Origin: Duganella guangzhouensis
GTDB lineage: Bacteria; Pseudomonadota; Gammaproteobacteria; Burkholderiales; Burkholderiaceae_D
Direction: 5' to 3'
Assembly (NCBI RefSeq): GCF_009674535.1
Contig: NZ_WKJK01000010.1
Span: forward strand, 62,001 to 126,000
Length of the DNA: 64,000 nt
The notes below the pieces were generated by a model that saw nothing but the letters and a program-made list of their open reading frames with translations, made no database searches and was not told the DNA's origin. A program made the translations under genes and the position numbers. Each line of letters starts with the position of its first letter. Position 1 is the stretch's first letter. Below, piece by piece: positions 38,262-47,753 of the stretch.

Positions 38262-39194
38262 TCAGACCGTTTCGCCGTTGTTGAGTGCGGCGTCGATGTC
38301 GGCGCGGCTCAGGTCCGGCGCGAACTGCTGGATGAAGTGGTAGGCGTAGGAACGCAGGTAAGCACCCTTGCGCACCGCCAGCCGGGTGGTGTTCTGCGCG
38401 AACAGGTGCGAGGCCTCGACCGCGCGCATGCCCTTGTCGCGGCCGTGATCAAACGCCATCGAGGCGACAATGCCAACGCCCAGGCCGAGCGACACGTACT
38501 GCTTGATGACGTCCGAGTCCATCGCCGTCAGCACGATGTCCGGCTTGACGCCGGCATTGGCGAACGCCGCGTCGATGTGACCACGGCCGGTGAAGCCGAC
38601 GTCATAGGTAATCAGCGGGAACTCGGCCAGGTCTTCCAGCTTGATCGGCGAGCGCGCCAGCAGCGGATGGCCGTCCGGCACCACGATCAAATGGCTCCAG
38701 CGGTAGCACGGGAACGACACCAGATCCGGGAACTGCGACAAACCCTCGGTGGCAATACCGATATCGGTCTTGCCGGACAAAATCCATTCCGCGATATGCT
38801 CGGGCGCGCTCTGCTGCAGAGCGATGCGCACGTCCGGATAGGCGGTGCGGAAGCTCTGCACCACTTTCGGCAGCGCATAGCGCGCCTGGGTGTGGGTCGC
38901 CGCCACGCTCAGCGTGCCGCTTTGCTGGCCGGTGTATTCCAGGCTGGCCTGCTGCAGATTCTCGGCCTCGATCAACAGTCGGTCGATGATTTTCAGGATG
39001 CCCTTGCCCGGCTCGGTCATGCCGGTCAGGCGCTTGCCGTTACGTTCGAAGATGACCACGCCCAGTTCGTCTTCCAGTTCGCGGATCTGGCGCGACACGC
39101 CAGGCTGCGAGGTGAACAGGGCATTCGCCACTTCGGTCAGGTTATAGCCGCGACGGGCGGCTTCGCGGATGGACCGCAGCTGTTGAAAATTCAT
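38262..39194 (-). CDS. cysB: CysB-type LysR transcriptional regulator
   Basis: A 310-residue regulator. The N-terminal helix-turn-helix [20 protein letters not shown] and [20 protein letters not shown] is characteristic of CysB/Cbl, followed by the periplasmic-binding-protein-like effector domain ([20 protein letters not shown]). CysB activates sulfate uptake and reduction genes in response to O-acetylserine. Its ATG overlaps the cysA stop by 4 nt, so it belongs to the cysTWA operon. Confidence 0.94.
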   Translation of the reverse strand: MNFQQLRSIREAARRGYNLTEVANALFTSQPGVSRQIRELEDELGVVIFERNGKRLTGMTEPGKGILKIIDRLLIEAENLQQASLEYTGQQSGTLSVAATHTQARYALPKVVQSFRTAYPDVRIALQQSAPEHIAEWILSGKTDIGIATEGLSQFPDLVSFPCYRWSHLIVVPDGHPLLARSPIKLEDLAEFPLITYDVGFTGRGHIDAAFANAGVKPDIVLTAMDSDVIKQYVSLGLGVGIVASMAFDHGRDKGMRAVEASHLFAQNTTRLAVRKGAYLRSYAYHFIQQFAPDLSRADIDAALNNGETV

Positions 39195-40261
39195 ATGGAT
39201 GCTCCTTCGTCCACGAACACGCGCAGGCGTTTCGGACGCACCACCAGGGTCTCGCCTTCTTTCAGGCCGAGGCTGCTGAAACGTTCGTTCGGGATCACTG
39301 CTTCAATCAATTCGGCGTTGTCGCCGCGTTCCAGGTCCAGCTGGGCCAGCGGGCCGATCGCGTGCGCGCGGCGCAGCTTGACCACAATGCCTTCGGCGCC
39401 CGGCGTGTAGCGGTCCACGTCCAGCTCGTGCGGCCGGACGTAGGCCGTGCCCTTGCCACCAGCGCCAGGCTGGCCCGGCACGTTGAAGCTGGCGTCGCCG
39501 CTGGCCAGCACGCCATCTTCGACGCGGCCGTGGAACACGTTGACGTTGCCCAGGAAGCCGTACACGAACGGCGAGGCCGGGTGGTTGTACACCTCGTCCG
39601 GCGCGCCGATCTGCTCGACGTTACCCTTGTTCATCAGCACCACCTGGTCGGCCACTTCCAGCGCCTCTTCCTGGTCGTGGGTGACGAAGATCGAGGTCAC
39701 ATGCAGTTCGTCGTGCAGGCGACGCAGCCAGCGGCGCAGTTCCTTGCGCACCTTGGCGTCCAGCGCGCCGAACGGTTCGTCCAGCAGCAGCACGCGCGGT
39801 TCAACGGCCAGCGCGCGCGCCAGGGCGATCCGCTGACGCTGACCGCCGGACAGCTGCGGCGGATAGCGGTCGGCCAGCCAATCCAGCTGCACCAGTTCCA
39901 GCAGATCCTTGACCTTACGGCGGATCTGCTCTTCCGACGGACGCTCGGAACGCTTCTTGACGCGCAGGCCGAAGGCGACGTTTTCAAACACCGTCATGTG
40001 CTTGAACAGCGCGTAGTGCTGGAACACGAAGCCAACCTGACGCTCGCGCACGTGACTGCTGGAAGCATCCTGCCCCTCCAGCAGCACCTGGCCCGAATCC
40101 GGATGTTCCAGACCGGCGATGCAACGCAGCAGCGTGGTCTTGCCGCAGCCGGACGGGCCCAGCAGCGCGGTCAGTTCGCCTTGCGGGAAGTCCAGCGAGA
40201 TATTGTTAAGCGCGACGAAATCGCCAAAGCGCTTGTTGATGTTTTTAACTTGGATCGTCAT
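39191..40261 (-). CDS. cysA: Sulfate/thiosulfate ABC transporter ATP-binding protein
   Basis: A 356-residue ATPase. Walker [13 protein letters not shown], signature [16 protein letters not shown], Walker [13 protein letters not shown], and the H-loop [13 protein letters not shown] are all present. A C-terminal regulatory TOBE-like domain follows ([11 protein letters not shown]). It energises CysT/CysW. Gap to cysW is 4 nt. Confidence 0.96.
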   Translation of the reverse strand: MTIQVKNINKRFGDFVALNNISLDFPQGELTALLGPSGCGKTTLLRCIAGLEHPDSGQVLLEGQDASSSHVRERQVGFVFQHYALFKHMTVFENVAFGLRVKKRSERPSEEQIRRKVKDLLELVQLDWLADRYPPQLSGGQRQRIALARALAVEPRVLLLDEPFGALDAKVRKELRRWLRRLHDELHVTSIFVTHDQEEALEVADQVVLMNKGNVEQIGAPDEVYNHPASPFVYGFLGNVNVFHGRVEDGVLASGDASFNVPGQPGAGGKGTAYVRPHELDVDRYTPGAEGIVVKLRRAHAIGPLAQLDLERGDNAELIEAVIPNERFSSLGLKEGETLVVRPKRLRVFVDEGASI

Positions 40262-40265
40262 GGTA

Positions 40266-41156
40266 TTACTCCGAAGTGCGTGCGTCGTCGGCGACGGATT
40301 CGTTCAGGCGCCAGGCGATAAAGGATTTCACGACCAGCGTCACCAGCGCCAGCAGAGCCAGCAGGGACGCCACGGCAAAGGCGGCGGCAAAGTTGTATTC
40401 GTTGTACAGAATCTCGACCTGCAGCGGCATGGTGTTGGTCTCGCCACGGATGTGGCCGGACACCACCGACACCGCGCCAAACTCACCCATGGCACGGGCG
40501 TTACACAGGATCACGCCATACAGCAGCCCCCACTTGATGTTCGGCAGCGTGACGCGGCGGAAGGTATCCCAGCCGGACGCGCCCAGCACGATGGCGGCCT
40601 CTTCCTCTTCACTGCCCTGGGCCTGCATCAGCGGAATCAGCTCGCGCGCCACAAACGGGAAAGTGACGAAGATGGTGGCCAGCACGATGCCCGGCACCGC
40701 GAACAGGATCTTAATGTCGTGGTCCATCAGCCATGGGCCGAAATAACCCTGGGCACCGAACAGCAGCACGTAGATCAGACCGGAGATCACCGGCGATACC
40801 GAGAACGGCAGGTCGATCAAGGTCAGCAGCAGACTCTTGCCACGGAACTCGAACTTGGCGATACACCACGAGGCGGCGACGCCAAACACCAGATTCAGCG
40901 GCACAGCGATCACCGCTGTAATCAGGGTCAGCTTGATGGCCGAAATCGCGTCTTCCTCGACGATGGCGGCGAGATAGGCATCCCAGCCTTTTTTCAGCGC
41001 TTCATAGAATACCGAGACCAGCGGCACGAACAGGAACAGCGTCAGGAACAGCAGCGCGATGGCGATCAGCACGCCGCGCACCCAGCGCGGTTCCAGAATG
41101 TCCGCCTTCGACGGCAGTTCGCCACGGCGCACTTGAGTAACAGGAGCTCCGCTCAT
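40266..41156 (-). CDS. cysW: Sulfate ABC transporter permease CysW
   Basis: A 296-residue inner-membrane protein with about six helices. The permease coupling loop [20 protein letters not shown] and the family-typical [20 protein letters not shown] identify it. It forms the channel with CysT. It starts 1 nt after the cysT stop. Confidence 0.95.
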   Translation of the reverse strand: MSGAPVTQVRRGELPSKADILEPRWVRGVLIAIALLFLTLFLFVPLVSVFYEALKKGWDAYLAAIVEEDAISAIKLTLITAVIAVPLNLVFGVAASWCIAKFEFRGKSLLLTLIDLPFSVSPVISGLIYVLLFGAQGYFGPWLMDHDIKILFAVPGIVLATIFVTFPFVARELIPLMQAQGSEEEEAAIVLGASGWDTFRRVTLPNIKWGLLYGVILCNARAMGEFGAVSVVSGHIRGETNTMPLQVEILYNEYNFAAAFAVASLLALLALVTLVVKSFIAWRLNESVADDARTSE

Positions 41157-41157
41157 T

Positions 41158-42033
41158 TTATTTATCCGACTTTCCGCGAGCCCAGGCTTGCAACAGGTTG
41201 ATGGCCAACAGCAGGATGAAGGAGACCACCAGCATCACTACCGCGATCGCGGTGGCGCCGGCATAGTCGTATTGCTCCAGCTTGGTAATAATGAACAGCG
41301 GCGTGATTTCCGACACCATCGGCATATTGCCGGCGATGAAGATCACCGAGCCGTATTCGCCGGTGGCGCGGGCGAAGGCCAGCGCGAAGCCAGTCATCAG
41401 CGACGGCAGAATGGTCGGGAACACCACGCGCGAGAAGGTTTGCCAGGCGTTGGCGCCCAGGCTGGCGGCGGCCTCTTCCAGTTCGCGCTCGGCATCTTCC
41501 AGCACCGGCTGCACGGTACGCACCACGAATGGCAGACCGATGAAGGTCAGCGCGATCACCACACCGATGGGCGTGAACGCCACCTTGATGCCCCACTCGC
41601 CTTCGATATAGCGGCCGAGCCAGCCGTTTGCCGAATACAGCGCGGTCAGCGTGATGCCGGCCACGGCGGTCGGCAGCGCGAACGGCAGATCGACCAGCGC
41701 GTCCACAATGCGTTTGCCAGGGAATTCATAACGCACCAGCACCCAGGCCACAATCCCGCCAAAGATGACATTAATAAAGGCCCCCAGCAGCGAGGCGCCA
41801 AACGTCAGCTTGTAAGAAGCCAGCACGCGGGCCGAGGTCACTGTGGCCCAGAACGACTCCCAAGTCAGGGTGAAAGTCTTGAGGAACACGGCCGACAGCG
41901 GGATCAGGACGATCAGCGTCAGATAGAAAATGGTGAATCCCAGCGACAGCCGGAAACCCGGCATGACGCGGAATGGTGCGCCCTTGGCGACCACTGGCGT
42001 GCCAGTGGCGGGCGCGGCGAGAACTGCAGACAT
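41158..42033 (-). CDS. cysT: Sulfate ABC transporter permease CysT (CysU)
   Basis: A 291-residue permease with six predicted helices; [20 protein letters not shown] and the coupling loop [20 protein letters not shown] are characteristic. The ATG at 42033 is chosen because GGGAG lies upstream and the earlier in-frame region has no such signal. A 108-nt gap upstream contains the shared sulfur element, so this gene probably has its own promoter. Confidence 0.95.
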   Translation of the reverse strand: MSAVLAAPATGTPVVAKGAPFRVMPGFRLSLGFTIFYLTLIVLIPLSAVFLKTFTLTWESFWATVTSARVLASYKLTFGASLLGAFINVIFGGIVAWVLVRYEFPGKRIVDALVDLPFALPTAVAGITLTALYSANGWLGRYIEGEWGIKVAFTPIGVVIALTFIGLPFVVRTVQPVLEDAERELEEAAASLGANAWQTFSRVVFPTILPSLMTGFALAFARATGEYGSVIFIAGNMPMVSEITPLFIITKLEQYDYAGATAIAVVMLVVSFILLLAINLLQAWARGKSDK

Positions 42034-42083
42034 GGAGGCTCCCTTATTACAAATCCTTCTATAAGGGCGCCATAATCTCACCT

Positions 42084-42110
42084 CGGCTTCATATTACAAA
42101 CGAAGCATTT
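42084..42110 (-). promoter_or_regulatory. Shared sulfur-regulon element upstream of cysT
   Basis: This 27-bp block matches the block at 45261-45287 upstream of sbp at 19 of 27 positions, in the same orientation relative to the gene; the core AAACGAAGC is identical. It is a candidate CysB site or promoter core. A nearby inverted repeat (CTCAT/ATGAG around 42111-42126) may add to the site. Confidence 0.55.
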
Positions 42111-42141
42111 CTCATGTTGTTATGAGTTTCGGATATATAGA

Positions 42142-42915
42142 TTAGAAAATCAGCTTGGCGGCTACAGCCACCAATGTGCAGGCCAGCAGCACGCGCAACA
42201 GGCGCTCCGGCACAGAGCGGGCGGCGTAGGCGCCCAGGGTAATGCCGGGCACCGAACCGACCAGCAGAGTCAGCAACAGCGTCCAGTCGATCGAGCCCAG
42301 CCACCAGTGGCCGAAGGCCGCAATCGCGGTCAGCGGCACCGCGTAGGCGATGTCGGTGCCGGCCACTTCGGCGGCGGTCAGGCGCGGGTACAGCATCACC
42401 AGCAGCGTGGCGCCAATCGCGCCGGCGCCAATCGAGGATACCGTCACCAGTATGCCCAGCACGGCGCCACTGAAGATGGTTGCGTTGCGCAGCGCGGCGC
42501 CCTGCAGCTGGCGCTCGGGGTGGGCGGTGATCCAGGCCAGCATCTTGCGCTTGAACAGCAGCGCAACCACAGTCAGCAGCACCGAGGTGGCGATCATATA
42601 GCGGATGATCTGGCCGATTTCCTGGTTAAGGGTGCCGAAATGTTTGAGGGAAAGCGAGGCCAATACGGCCGCCGGCAAGGCGCCCAGGCACAGCAGTCGC
42701 ACGATGTCCCAATGGACGGTGCCGCGCATGCGGTGGGTGAAAGTGCCTACCCCTTTGGTCAGGGAGGCGAAGGCGAGATCGGTGCCGACCGCAACGGCCG
42801 GGTGTATGCCAAACAGCAAGGTTAGCAGCGGGGTCATCAGGGAACCACCGCCGACGCCGGTCATGCCGACCAGCAGGCCTACTGCAAAACCAGATGCAAC
42901 AAACTGCAAATCCAT
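42142..42915 (-). CDS. TauE/SafE (TSUP) family transporter
   Basis: A 257-residue membrane protein with about eight helices. FAVGLLVGMTGVGGGSLMTP and AVAVGTDLAFASLTKGVGTF are the conserved family repeats. Members export sulfite, sulfoacetate or related anions. Its position between the peroxiredoxin and cysTWA suggests export of excess sulfite or another sulfur oxyanion; this is inferred. Its ribosome binding site lies in a stable hairpin. Confidence 0.88.
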   Translation of the reverse strand: MDLQFVASGFAVGLLVGMTGVGGGSLMTPLLTLLFGIHPAVAVGTDLAFASLTKGVGTFTHRMRGTVHWDIVRLLCLGALPAAVLASLSLKHFGTLNQEIGQIIRYMIATSVLLTVVALLFKRKMLAWITAHPERQLQGAALRNATIFSGAVLGILVTVSSIGAGAIGATLLVMLYPRLTAAEVAGTDIAYAVPLTAIAAFGHWWLGSIDWTLLLTLLVGSVPGITLGAYAARSVPERLLRVLLACTLVAVAAKLIF

Positions 42916-42917
42916 AG

Positions 42918-42962
42918 AATTTCCCCAAAGTAGCCCCGAAGGGTAACTACTGAGGGGAAATT
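42918..42962 (-). promoter_or_regulatory. UUCG hairpin covering the ribosome binding site of the TSUP gene
   Basis: On the minus strand the outer stem AATTTCCCC/GGGGAAATT (9 bp) encloses AGTAG/CTACT and CCC-TTCG-GGG, a cUUCGg tetraloop. The 3' outer arm GGGGAAATT is the only Shine-Dalgarno-like stretch and ends 2 nt before the ATG at 42915, so the structure would hide it. Confidence 0.65.
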
Positions 42963-42987
42963 TCCAAACAACGGAAAACTTATAAGC

Positions 42988-43626
42988 TTATTTGTTCGGT
43001 TGTGGCGTCACGCGCAGGTATGGACGCTCGGCGGTGTAGCCTTTTGGATACTTCTGCTTCAGAACCTCTGGATCCTGCACGGTCAGCGGGATGATGACGT
43101 CATCGCCATCTTTCCAGTTGCCCGGCGTGGCCACGGTGTAGCCGTCGGTCAGTTGCAGCGCATCGATTACGCGCAGCACTTCGTCGAAGTTACGGCCGGT
43201 CGACATTGGATAAGTGATGCTCAGACGTACTTTCTTGTTCGGGTCGATGACAAACAGCGTGCGCACGGTGGCGGTAGCCGAGGCTTCCGGATGGATCATG
43301 TCATACAGCGTCGCCACTTTACGGTCGGCGTCGGCGATGATCGGGAAACCAACCACGGTTTTCTGGGTCTCTTCGATATCCTTGATCCACGCGGCGTGCG
43401 ACTCGGCCGGGTCAACCGACAGCGCGATCGCCTTGACGTTGCGCTTGTCGAACTCAGGCTTCAGCTTGGCGGTCAGGCCCAGTTCGGTGGTGCAGACCGG
43501 GGTGAAATCCGCCGGGTGCGAGAACAGCACCACCCACGAATTGCCAGCCCACTCGTGGAACTTCAGTTTGCCGATCGACGAGTCTTGTTCAAAATCAGGC
43601 GCGGTATCGCCCAGACGAATAGTCAT
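42988..43626 (-). CDS. 1-Cys peroxiredoxin (Prx6 type)
   Basis: A 212-residue thiol peroxidase. The peroxidatic C45 is in FTPVCTTEL, and the C-terminal extension DGYTVATPGNWKDGDDVI is typical of Prx6. No resolving cysteine is obvious. It reduces H2O2 and organic peroxides using an external thiol. It is the middle of the sulfur block, possibly protecting thiol metabolism. GGAG precedes the start. Confidence 0.94.
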   Translation of the reverse strand: MTIRLGDTAPDFEQDSSIGKLKFHEWAGNSWVVLFSHPADFTPVCTTELGLTAKLKPEFDKRNVKAIALSVDPAESHAAWIKDIEETQKTVVGFPIIADADRKVATLYDMIHPEASATATVRTLFVIDPNKKVRLSITYPMSTGRNFDEVLRVIDALQLTDGYTVATPGNWKDGDDVIIPLTVQDPEVLKQKYPKGYTAERPYLRVTPQPNK

Positions 43627-43650
43627 AGTTGTTCTCCAGAGTAGAAAAGG

Positions 43651-44211
43651 TCACGCGGACAATGTTGCATTGTGCGCTTGCTCTGCCAGAAAATACAAGG
43701 TTTCCAGCCCTTCGGGCCAATCGCCCAGGCCGGACTCGGCATTGATATGGCCGAGCGGACCGCCGTTGATGAAGCGGCTCTGCCAGCGCCGCGCCCACAG
43801 CTCGGCGCGCGGTGCCGCCATCCACGGATCGTTGGTGCTGCCCACCATGATCGACGGCACCTCCAGGGCTTGCTGCGGCAACAGGCCGGCGACGTTGAAT
43901 TTGTCGGGATCGGCCGGCGCCACCAGCAGCACGCCGGCCACGCCTTCCGCATCGCGTGCCACGCTGTGCACCGTGGCCAGCGCGCCGAAGCTGTGGCCGA
44001 CGATCAGCAGCGGGCGGCCGTCCTTGCCGCGCCGGCGCAGCTCGTCCACCCGAGCCGACCAGCGCGGCAAATCCGGCACTTCCCAGTCATCCTGCTGCAC
44101 CCGCTCGAACGCGGGGAACAGGTGTTGCCAGCGACTTTGCCAGTGCTCCGGTCCGCTGTTGTGCAACCCAGGGGCAATCAGAACACGAAATTCGGCAAGG
44201 ACGCTGTGCAT
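43651..44211 (-). CDS. RBBP9/YdeN-type serine hydrolase
   Basis: A 186-residue alpha/beta hydrolase. LIAPGLHNSGPEHWQ opens it, the nucleophile elbow is GHSFGA, the acid lies in GSTNDPWM, and the catalytic His is in GPLGHINAESG. Family substrates are mostly unknown. It lies 5 nt after sbp on the same strand and is probably co-transcribed. Confidence 0.9.
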   Translation of the reverse strand: MHSVLAEFRVLIAPGLHNSGPEHWQSRWQHLFPAFERVQQDDWEVPDLPRWSARVDELRRRGKDGRPLLIVGHSFGALATVHSVARDAEGVAGVLLVAPADPDKFNVAGLLPQQALEVPSIMVGSTNDPWMAAPRAELWARRWQSRFINGGPLGHINAESGLGDWPEGLETLYFLAEQAHNATLSA

Positions 44212-44216
44212 GACAA

Positions 44217-45221
44217 TTACTTGTTAGGCTGATAGATCTGGTCGAACAGACCACCATCGGCGAAGTGGGTCTTCTGCGCCTTGGTCCAGTCGCCAGCCAC
44301 GTCGGCCAGGGTGAACAGCTTCACTTTCGGGAACTGAGCAGCGTATTTCTTGGCCGCTTTCTCGGTGCCTGGACGGTAGTAGTTCTTGGCGATGATGTCC
44401 TGGGCTTCGTCGGTGTAGAGGAAGTTCAGGTAAGCCTCCGCCACTTTGCGGGTGCCGCGCTTGTCGACCACTTTGTCGACCACGGCCACTGGCGGCTCAG
44501 CCAGGATCGAGACCGAAGGCGCGACGATGTCGAACTTGGTTGGACCCAGTTCCTTGATCGCCAACAGGGCTTCGTTTTCCCAGGCGATCAGCACGTCACC
44601 AATGCCGCGCTCGACGAAGGTGGTGGTGGCGCCACGGGCGCCGGAATCCAGCACCGGCACGTTTTTGTACAGCTTGGTCAGGTAGTCCTTGGCCGACGCT
44701 TCGCTGCCGCCTGGCTGGCGCAGTGCGTAGCCGTAGGCGGCCAAGTGGTTCCAACGGGCGCCGCCCGAGGTTTTTGGATTCGGGGTGATGACCGACACGC
44801 CTGGTTTGATCAGGTCGTTCCAGTCCTTGATGCCTTTAGGATTGCCCTTGCGGACCAGGAACACGATGGTCGAGGTGTATGGGGTGCTGTTCTGCGGCAG
44901 TTTTTTCTGCCAGTCCGGCGACAGCAGCTTGTGTTCGGCAATGGCGTCGATGTCATAGGCCAGCGCCAGCGAAACCACGTCGGCTTCCAGGCCGTCGATC
45001 ACGGCGCGGCCCTGTTTGCCCGAGCCGCCGTGCGATTGTTTGATCTTGACCGTGTCGCCGGTCTTGGCTTTCCACTCTTTGGCGAATGCCGTGTTGACGT
45101 CCTGATACAGCTCGCGCGTCGGATCGTAGGATACGTTCAGCAGCGAGATCTCCGCAGCCAGCACTGGCGCAACAGCGGAAATGGCAAGAACGGCAGCGGC
45201 AATGATTTTTTTCGACAGCAT
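44217..45221 (-). CDS. sbp: Periplasmic sulfate-binding protein
   Basis: A 334-residue solute-binding protein. The signal peptide ends [45 protein letters not shown] and [13 protein letters not shown] are sulfate-binding family signatures. It delivers sulfate or thiosulfate to CysTWA, encoded 2 kb downstream. The shared sulfur element lies 40 bp upstream of the start. Confidence 0.96.
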   Translation of the reverse strand: MLSKKIIAAAVLAISAVAPVLAAEISLLNVSYDPTRELYQDVNTAFAKEWKAKTGDTVKIKQSHGGSGKQGRAVIDGLEADVVSLALAYDIDAIAEHKLLSPDWQKKLPQNSTPYTSTIVFLVRKGNPKGIKDWNDLIKPGVSVITPNPKTSGGARWNHLAAYGYALRQPGGSEASAKDYLTKLYKNVPVLDSGARGATTTFVERGIGDVLIAWENEALLAIKELGPTKFDIVAPSVSILAEPPVAVVDKVVDKRGTRKVAEAYLNFLYTDEAQDIIAKNYYRPGTEKAAKKYAAQFPKVKLFTLADVAGDWTKAQKTHFADGGLFDQIYQPNK

Positions 45222-45260
45222 TGGATTCCCCTAGTAGTGAAGGGCTCCAGATTACCGTTG

Positions 45261-45287
45261 CGACTTATAAATTAAAACGAAGCTTTT
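45261..45287 (-). promoter_or_regulatory. Shared sulfur-regulon element upstream of sbp
   Basis: Counterpart of the block at 42084-42110, with 19 of 27 identical positions and the same orientation and core AAACGAAGC. It lies 40-66 bp before the sbp start, consistent with a promoter or activator site. Confidence 0.55.
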
Positions 45288-45309
45288 GGCAGTTCAATAT
45301 ACAGAAAAA

Positions 45310-45693
45310 TCATATGAAACGATTGTAAAGCACGACCGCCCAGGTGGCTATAGCCAGCAAACAGCTCAGCAACACCGCCGCGCTGCCGAAATCCTTGGCA
45401 TTTTTGGACAAGGGATGGCGTTCCAGCGACACCCGGTCAACCACCGCCTCGATGGAAGAGTTAATCAGTTCAACGATCAAAATCAGCATCAGCACGCCGA
45501 TCAGCACCAGTTTTTCAAATGCCGAAATGCGCAGCACCATGGCAATGATGGCGCCGACCACGAACACCGTCACTTCCTGGCGGAACGCGTGCTCGTGCTT
45601 CCAGGCCGACTTGAAGCCGTCGATCGAGTACCAGAAGGCGCTGTAGATACGCTTGAGGCCGCTTTTGCTTTTGAATTCGCTGACAGGGTCCAT
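45310..45693 (-). CDS. dgkA: Diacylglycerol kinase
   Basis: A 127-residue membrane enzyme with three helices. The conserved active-site stretch ELINSSIEAVVDRVS and the preceding amphipathic helix with WKHEHAFRQEV are present. It phosphorylates diacylglycerol to phosphatidic acid, recycling lipid by-products of osmoregulated glucan and LPS modification. It lies divergently from the IclR gene. Confidence 0.95.
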   Translation of the reverse strand: MDPVSEFKSKSGLKRIYSAFWYSIDGFKSAWKHEHAFRQEVTVFVVGAIIAMVLRISAFEKLVLIGVLMLILIVELINSSIEAVVDRVSLERHPLSKNAKDFGSAAVLLSCLLAIATWAVVLYNRFI

Positions 45694-45754
45694 GATTTAG
45701 CAACAAACTAAGAATGTGACATTATGCACCACCCCGCAGTTTTCCACATTATGG

Positions 45755-45776
45755 TATAAATGAGGTATTGAATACC
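45755..45776 (+). promoter_or_regulatory. Promoter -10 and palindrome before the IclR gene
   Basis: A TATAAA (45755-45760) is followed at once by the 13-bp palindrome GGTATT-G-AATACC (45764-45776), 19 bp before the ATG. The position over the likely transcription start suits an autorepressor site. Confidence 0.45.
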
Positions 45777-45795
45777 GCACCGCACCAACCACATC

Positions 45796-46575
45796 ATGAA
45801 AATCGAAACCGTTCCCGAGCAAAAGACCACTATCCAGGTGATCGAGCGCATGGTGGCGCTGCTCGATGCCCTGGCCAAGTATCCGGACCCCGTCAGCCTC
45901 AAGGAATTGTCGCGCGTCTCGGGGCTACACCCATCGACCGCCCACCGCATTTTGAATGACATGGTGGTCACCCGCTTTGTCGACCGGGTCGAACCCGGCA
46001 CCTACCGGCTCGGCATGCGGCTGCTGGAATTGGGCAATGTGGTCAAGAGCCGGCTGTCGGTGCGGGAGGCCGCGCTGGACTTCATGCGTGCACTGCACAA
46101 AAAAACCCAGCAAACCGTCAACCTGTCGGTGCGGCAAGGCGACGAGATCGTCTACATCGACCGCGCCTTCTCCGAACGCTCCGGCATGCAGGTGGTGCGC
46201 GCCATCGGCGGCCGCGGCCCGCTGCACCTGACCTCGACCGGCAAGCTGTTCCTGTCGGTGGACGAGCCGAAAGCCATCCGCGCCTATGCGACGCGCACCG
46301 GCCTCGCTGGGCACAACAAGAATTCGATCACGGATTTGGGCAAGCTGGAGCGTGAGCTCGGCCTGGTGAAGTCACGCGGCTACTCGCGTGACAATGAAGA
46401 GCTGGAACTGGGCGTGCGCTGCATGGCCGCCGGCATCTACGACGACAGCGGCAAGCTGATTGCCGGGCTGTCGATCTCGGCGCCGGCCGACCGTCTGCAG
46501 GAAGAGTGGCTGGACGATCTGGTGGTCACCGCCGGCCAGATCTCCGCCACGCTGGGTTACATCCCGGTCGAATAA
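45796..46575 (+). CDS. IclR family transcriptional regulator
   Basis: A 259-residue regulator. The winged helix (SLKELSRVSGLHPSTAHRIL) is followed by the IclR effector domain (YIDRAFSERSGMQVVRAIGG, RGYSRDNEELELGVRCMAAG, AGLSISAP). Ligand and targets are unknown. Its 3' end overlaps the convergent PBP7-type gene by 19 nt. Confidence 0.92.
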   Translation: MKIETVPEQKTTIQVIERMVALLDALAKYPDPVSLKELSRVSGLHPSTAHRILNDMVVTRFVDRVEPGTYRLGMRLLELGNVVKSRLSVREAALDFMRALHKKTQQTVNLSVRQGDEIVYIDRAFSERSGMQVVRAIGGRGPLHLTSTGKLFLSVDEPKAIRAYATRTGLAGHNKNSITDLGKLERELGLVKSRGYSRDNEELELGVRCMAAGIYDDSGKLIAGLSISAPADRLQEEWLDDLVVTAGQISATLGYIPVE

Positions 46576-47624
46576 GGCGTAGCGACCGCGCTGCTGCCGC
46601 CCAGGCTGGCGGGACGCAGCGCTTCCAGCCACTTGCGCATGCGGCCGGCGTCGGCGGTCCGCGATTGCTTGCCCTTGGAATCCAGGAACACCATGATCAC
46701 CGCGCGGCCTTCGATCACCGCCTGCATCATCAGGCAGCGCCCGGCTTCGTTGATGAAGCCGGTTTTCTGCAGGCCGATCGCCCAGTCCGGGCTGGCCACC
46801 AGATGGTTGGTGGTGCCGAATTGCATAGGACGGCCGTTGCTCAGCTCGACCGTGGCTTTCGGATCGGTCGAGTATTGGCGCAGCACCGGTTGCTGATACG
46901 CCGCCATCGCCAGCTTGGCCAGATCGCGCGCGCTAGCCACATTCATCTTCGACAAGCCGTTGGAATCGACGTAATGGGTATCGGTCATGCCCAGTTCGCG
47001 CGCCTTGGCGTTCATCGCCTCGACAAAGGCCGGGCGGCCACCCGGATAGTTGCGGCCCAGCGCGGAGGCGGCGCGGTTTTCCGAACTCATCAAGGCGATG
47101 TGCAGCATATTGGCGCGGCTCATCTGCGTGCCCACCTTCAGGCGCGAGCTGCTGAATTTTTCGCGGTCGACGTCCTCGTCGGTGACGGTCAGGATTTCAT
47201 CCATGTCCTGTTTGGCTTCCACCACGATCAGGCCGGTCATCATCTTGGTGATCGAGGCGATCGGCAGCGCGATGTTGGAATTCTTTTCAAACAGCACTTC
47301 CGAATTGGCCTGGTCCAGCACCAGCGCCACATTCGATTTCAGGTCGAGCGGATCGCTGGTCTTGCTCAGACCGGCCAGATCGCCCATGGTTGGCATTGCC
47401 GGCGCTGCGGCCAGCACGCGCTGGTAGACCACCTTGCGCTTGCCGTTGACCTTGATGACGCGCTTGATCACGCGCTCGCCGTTATCTGCGGCGGCAACAC
47501 GCACCGCCACCTTCTTTTTCACCTGATGTTTTTTGGGCGCGGCGCCACTGTCTGTTGCCGGTGCCGCCACGGCGGCAGTTGCAAACGTCAGCGAGATGAG
47601 CGCGCTTAATGCGAGTTTAATCAT
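46557..47624 (-). CDS. pbpG: D-alanyl-D-alanine endopeptidase (PBP7 type)
   Basis: A 355-residue low-molecular-weight penicillin-binding protein (peptidase S11). The signal peptide ends AAVA-AP, then a Lys/Arg-rich linker (31-75). Active-site motifs are SITK (S124, K127), SEN and KTG (QKTGFINEAG). It hydrolyses peptide cross-links in the cell wall. The ATG at 47624 follows GGGG and gives a proper signal peptide; an in-frame start 90 nt upstream does not. Confidence 0.92.
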   Translation of the reverse strand: MIKLALSALISLTFATAAVAAPATDSGAAPKKHQVKKKVAVRVAAADNGERVIKRVIKVNGKRKVVYQRVLAAAPAMPTMGDLAGLSKTSDPLDLKSNVALVLDQANSEVLFEKNSNIALPIASITKMMTGLIVVEAKQDMDEILTVTDEDVDREKFSSSRLKVGTQMSRANMLHIALMSSENRAASALGRNYPGGRPAFVEAMNAKARELGMTDTHYVDSNGLSKMNVASARDLAKLAMAAYQQPVLRQYSTDPKATVELSNGRPMQFGTTNHLVASPDWAIGLQKTGFINEAGRCLMMQAVIEGRAVIMVFLDSKGKQSRTADAGRMRKWLEALRPASLGGSSAVATPYSTGM

Positions 47625-47753
47625 TCGTATCCCCAAAAAAAATTCAACCAATACCCGTTGCAGTGTAGCAAAACGCTGCGCGAGCGCAAGAACATTTAAC
47701 CTTCTCGGCACCAATGGTTGTGTCTACGCAATATAGGAAAAAGTAAGCTAGTC

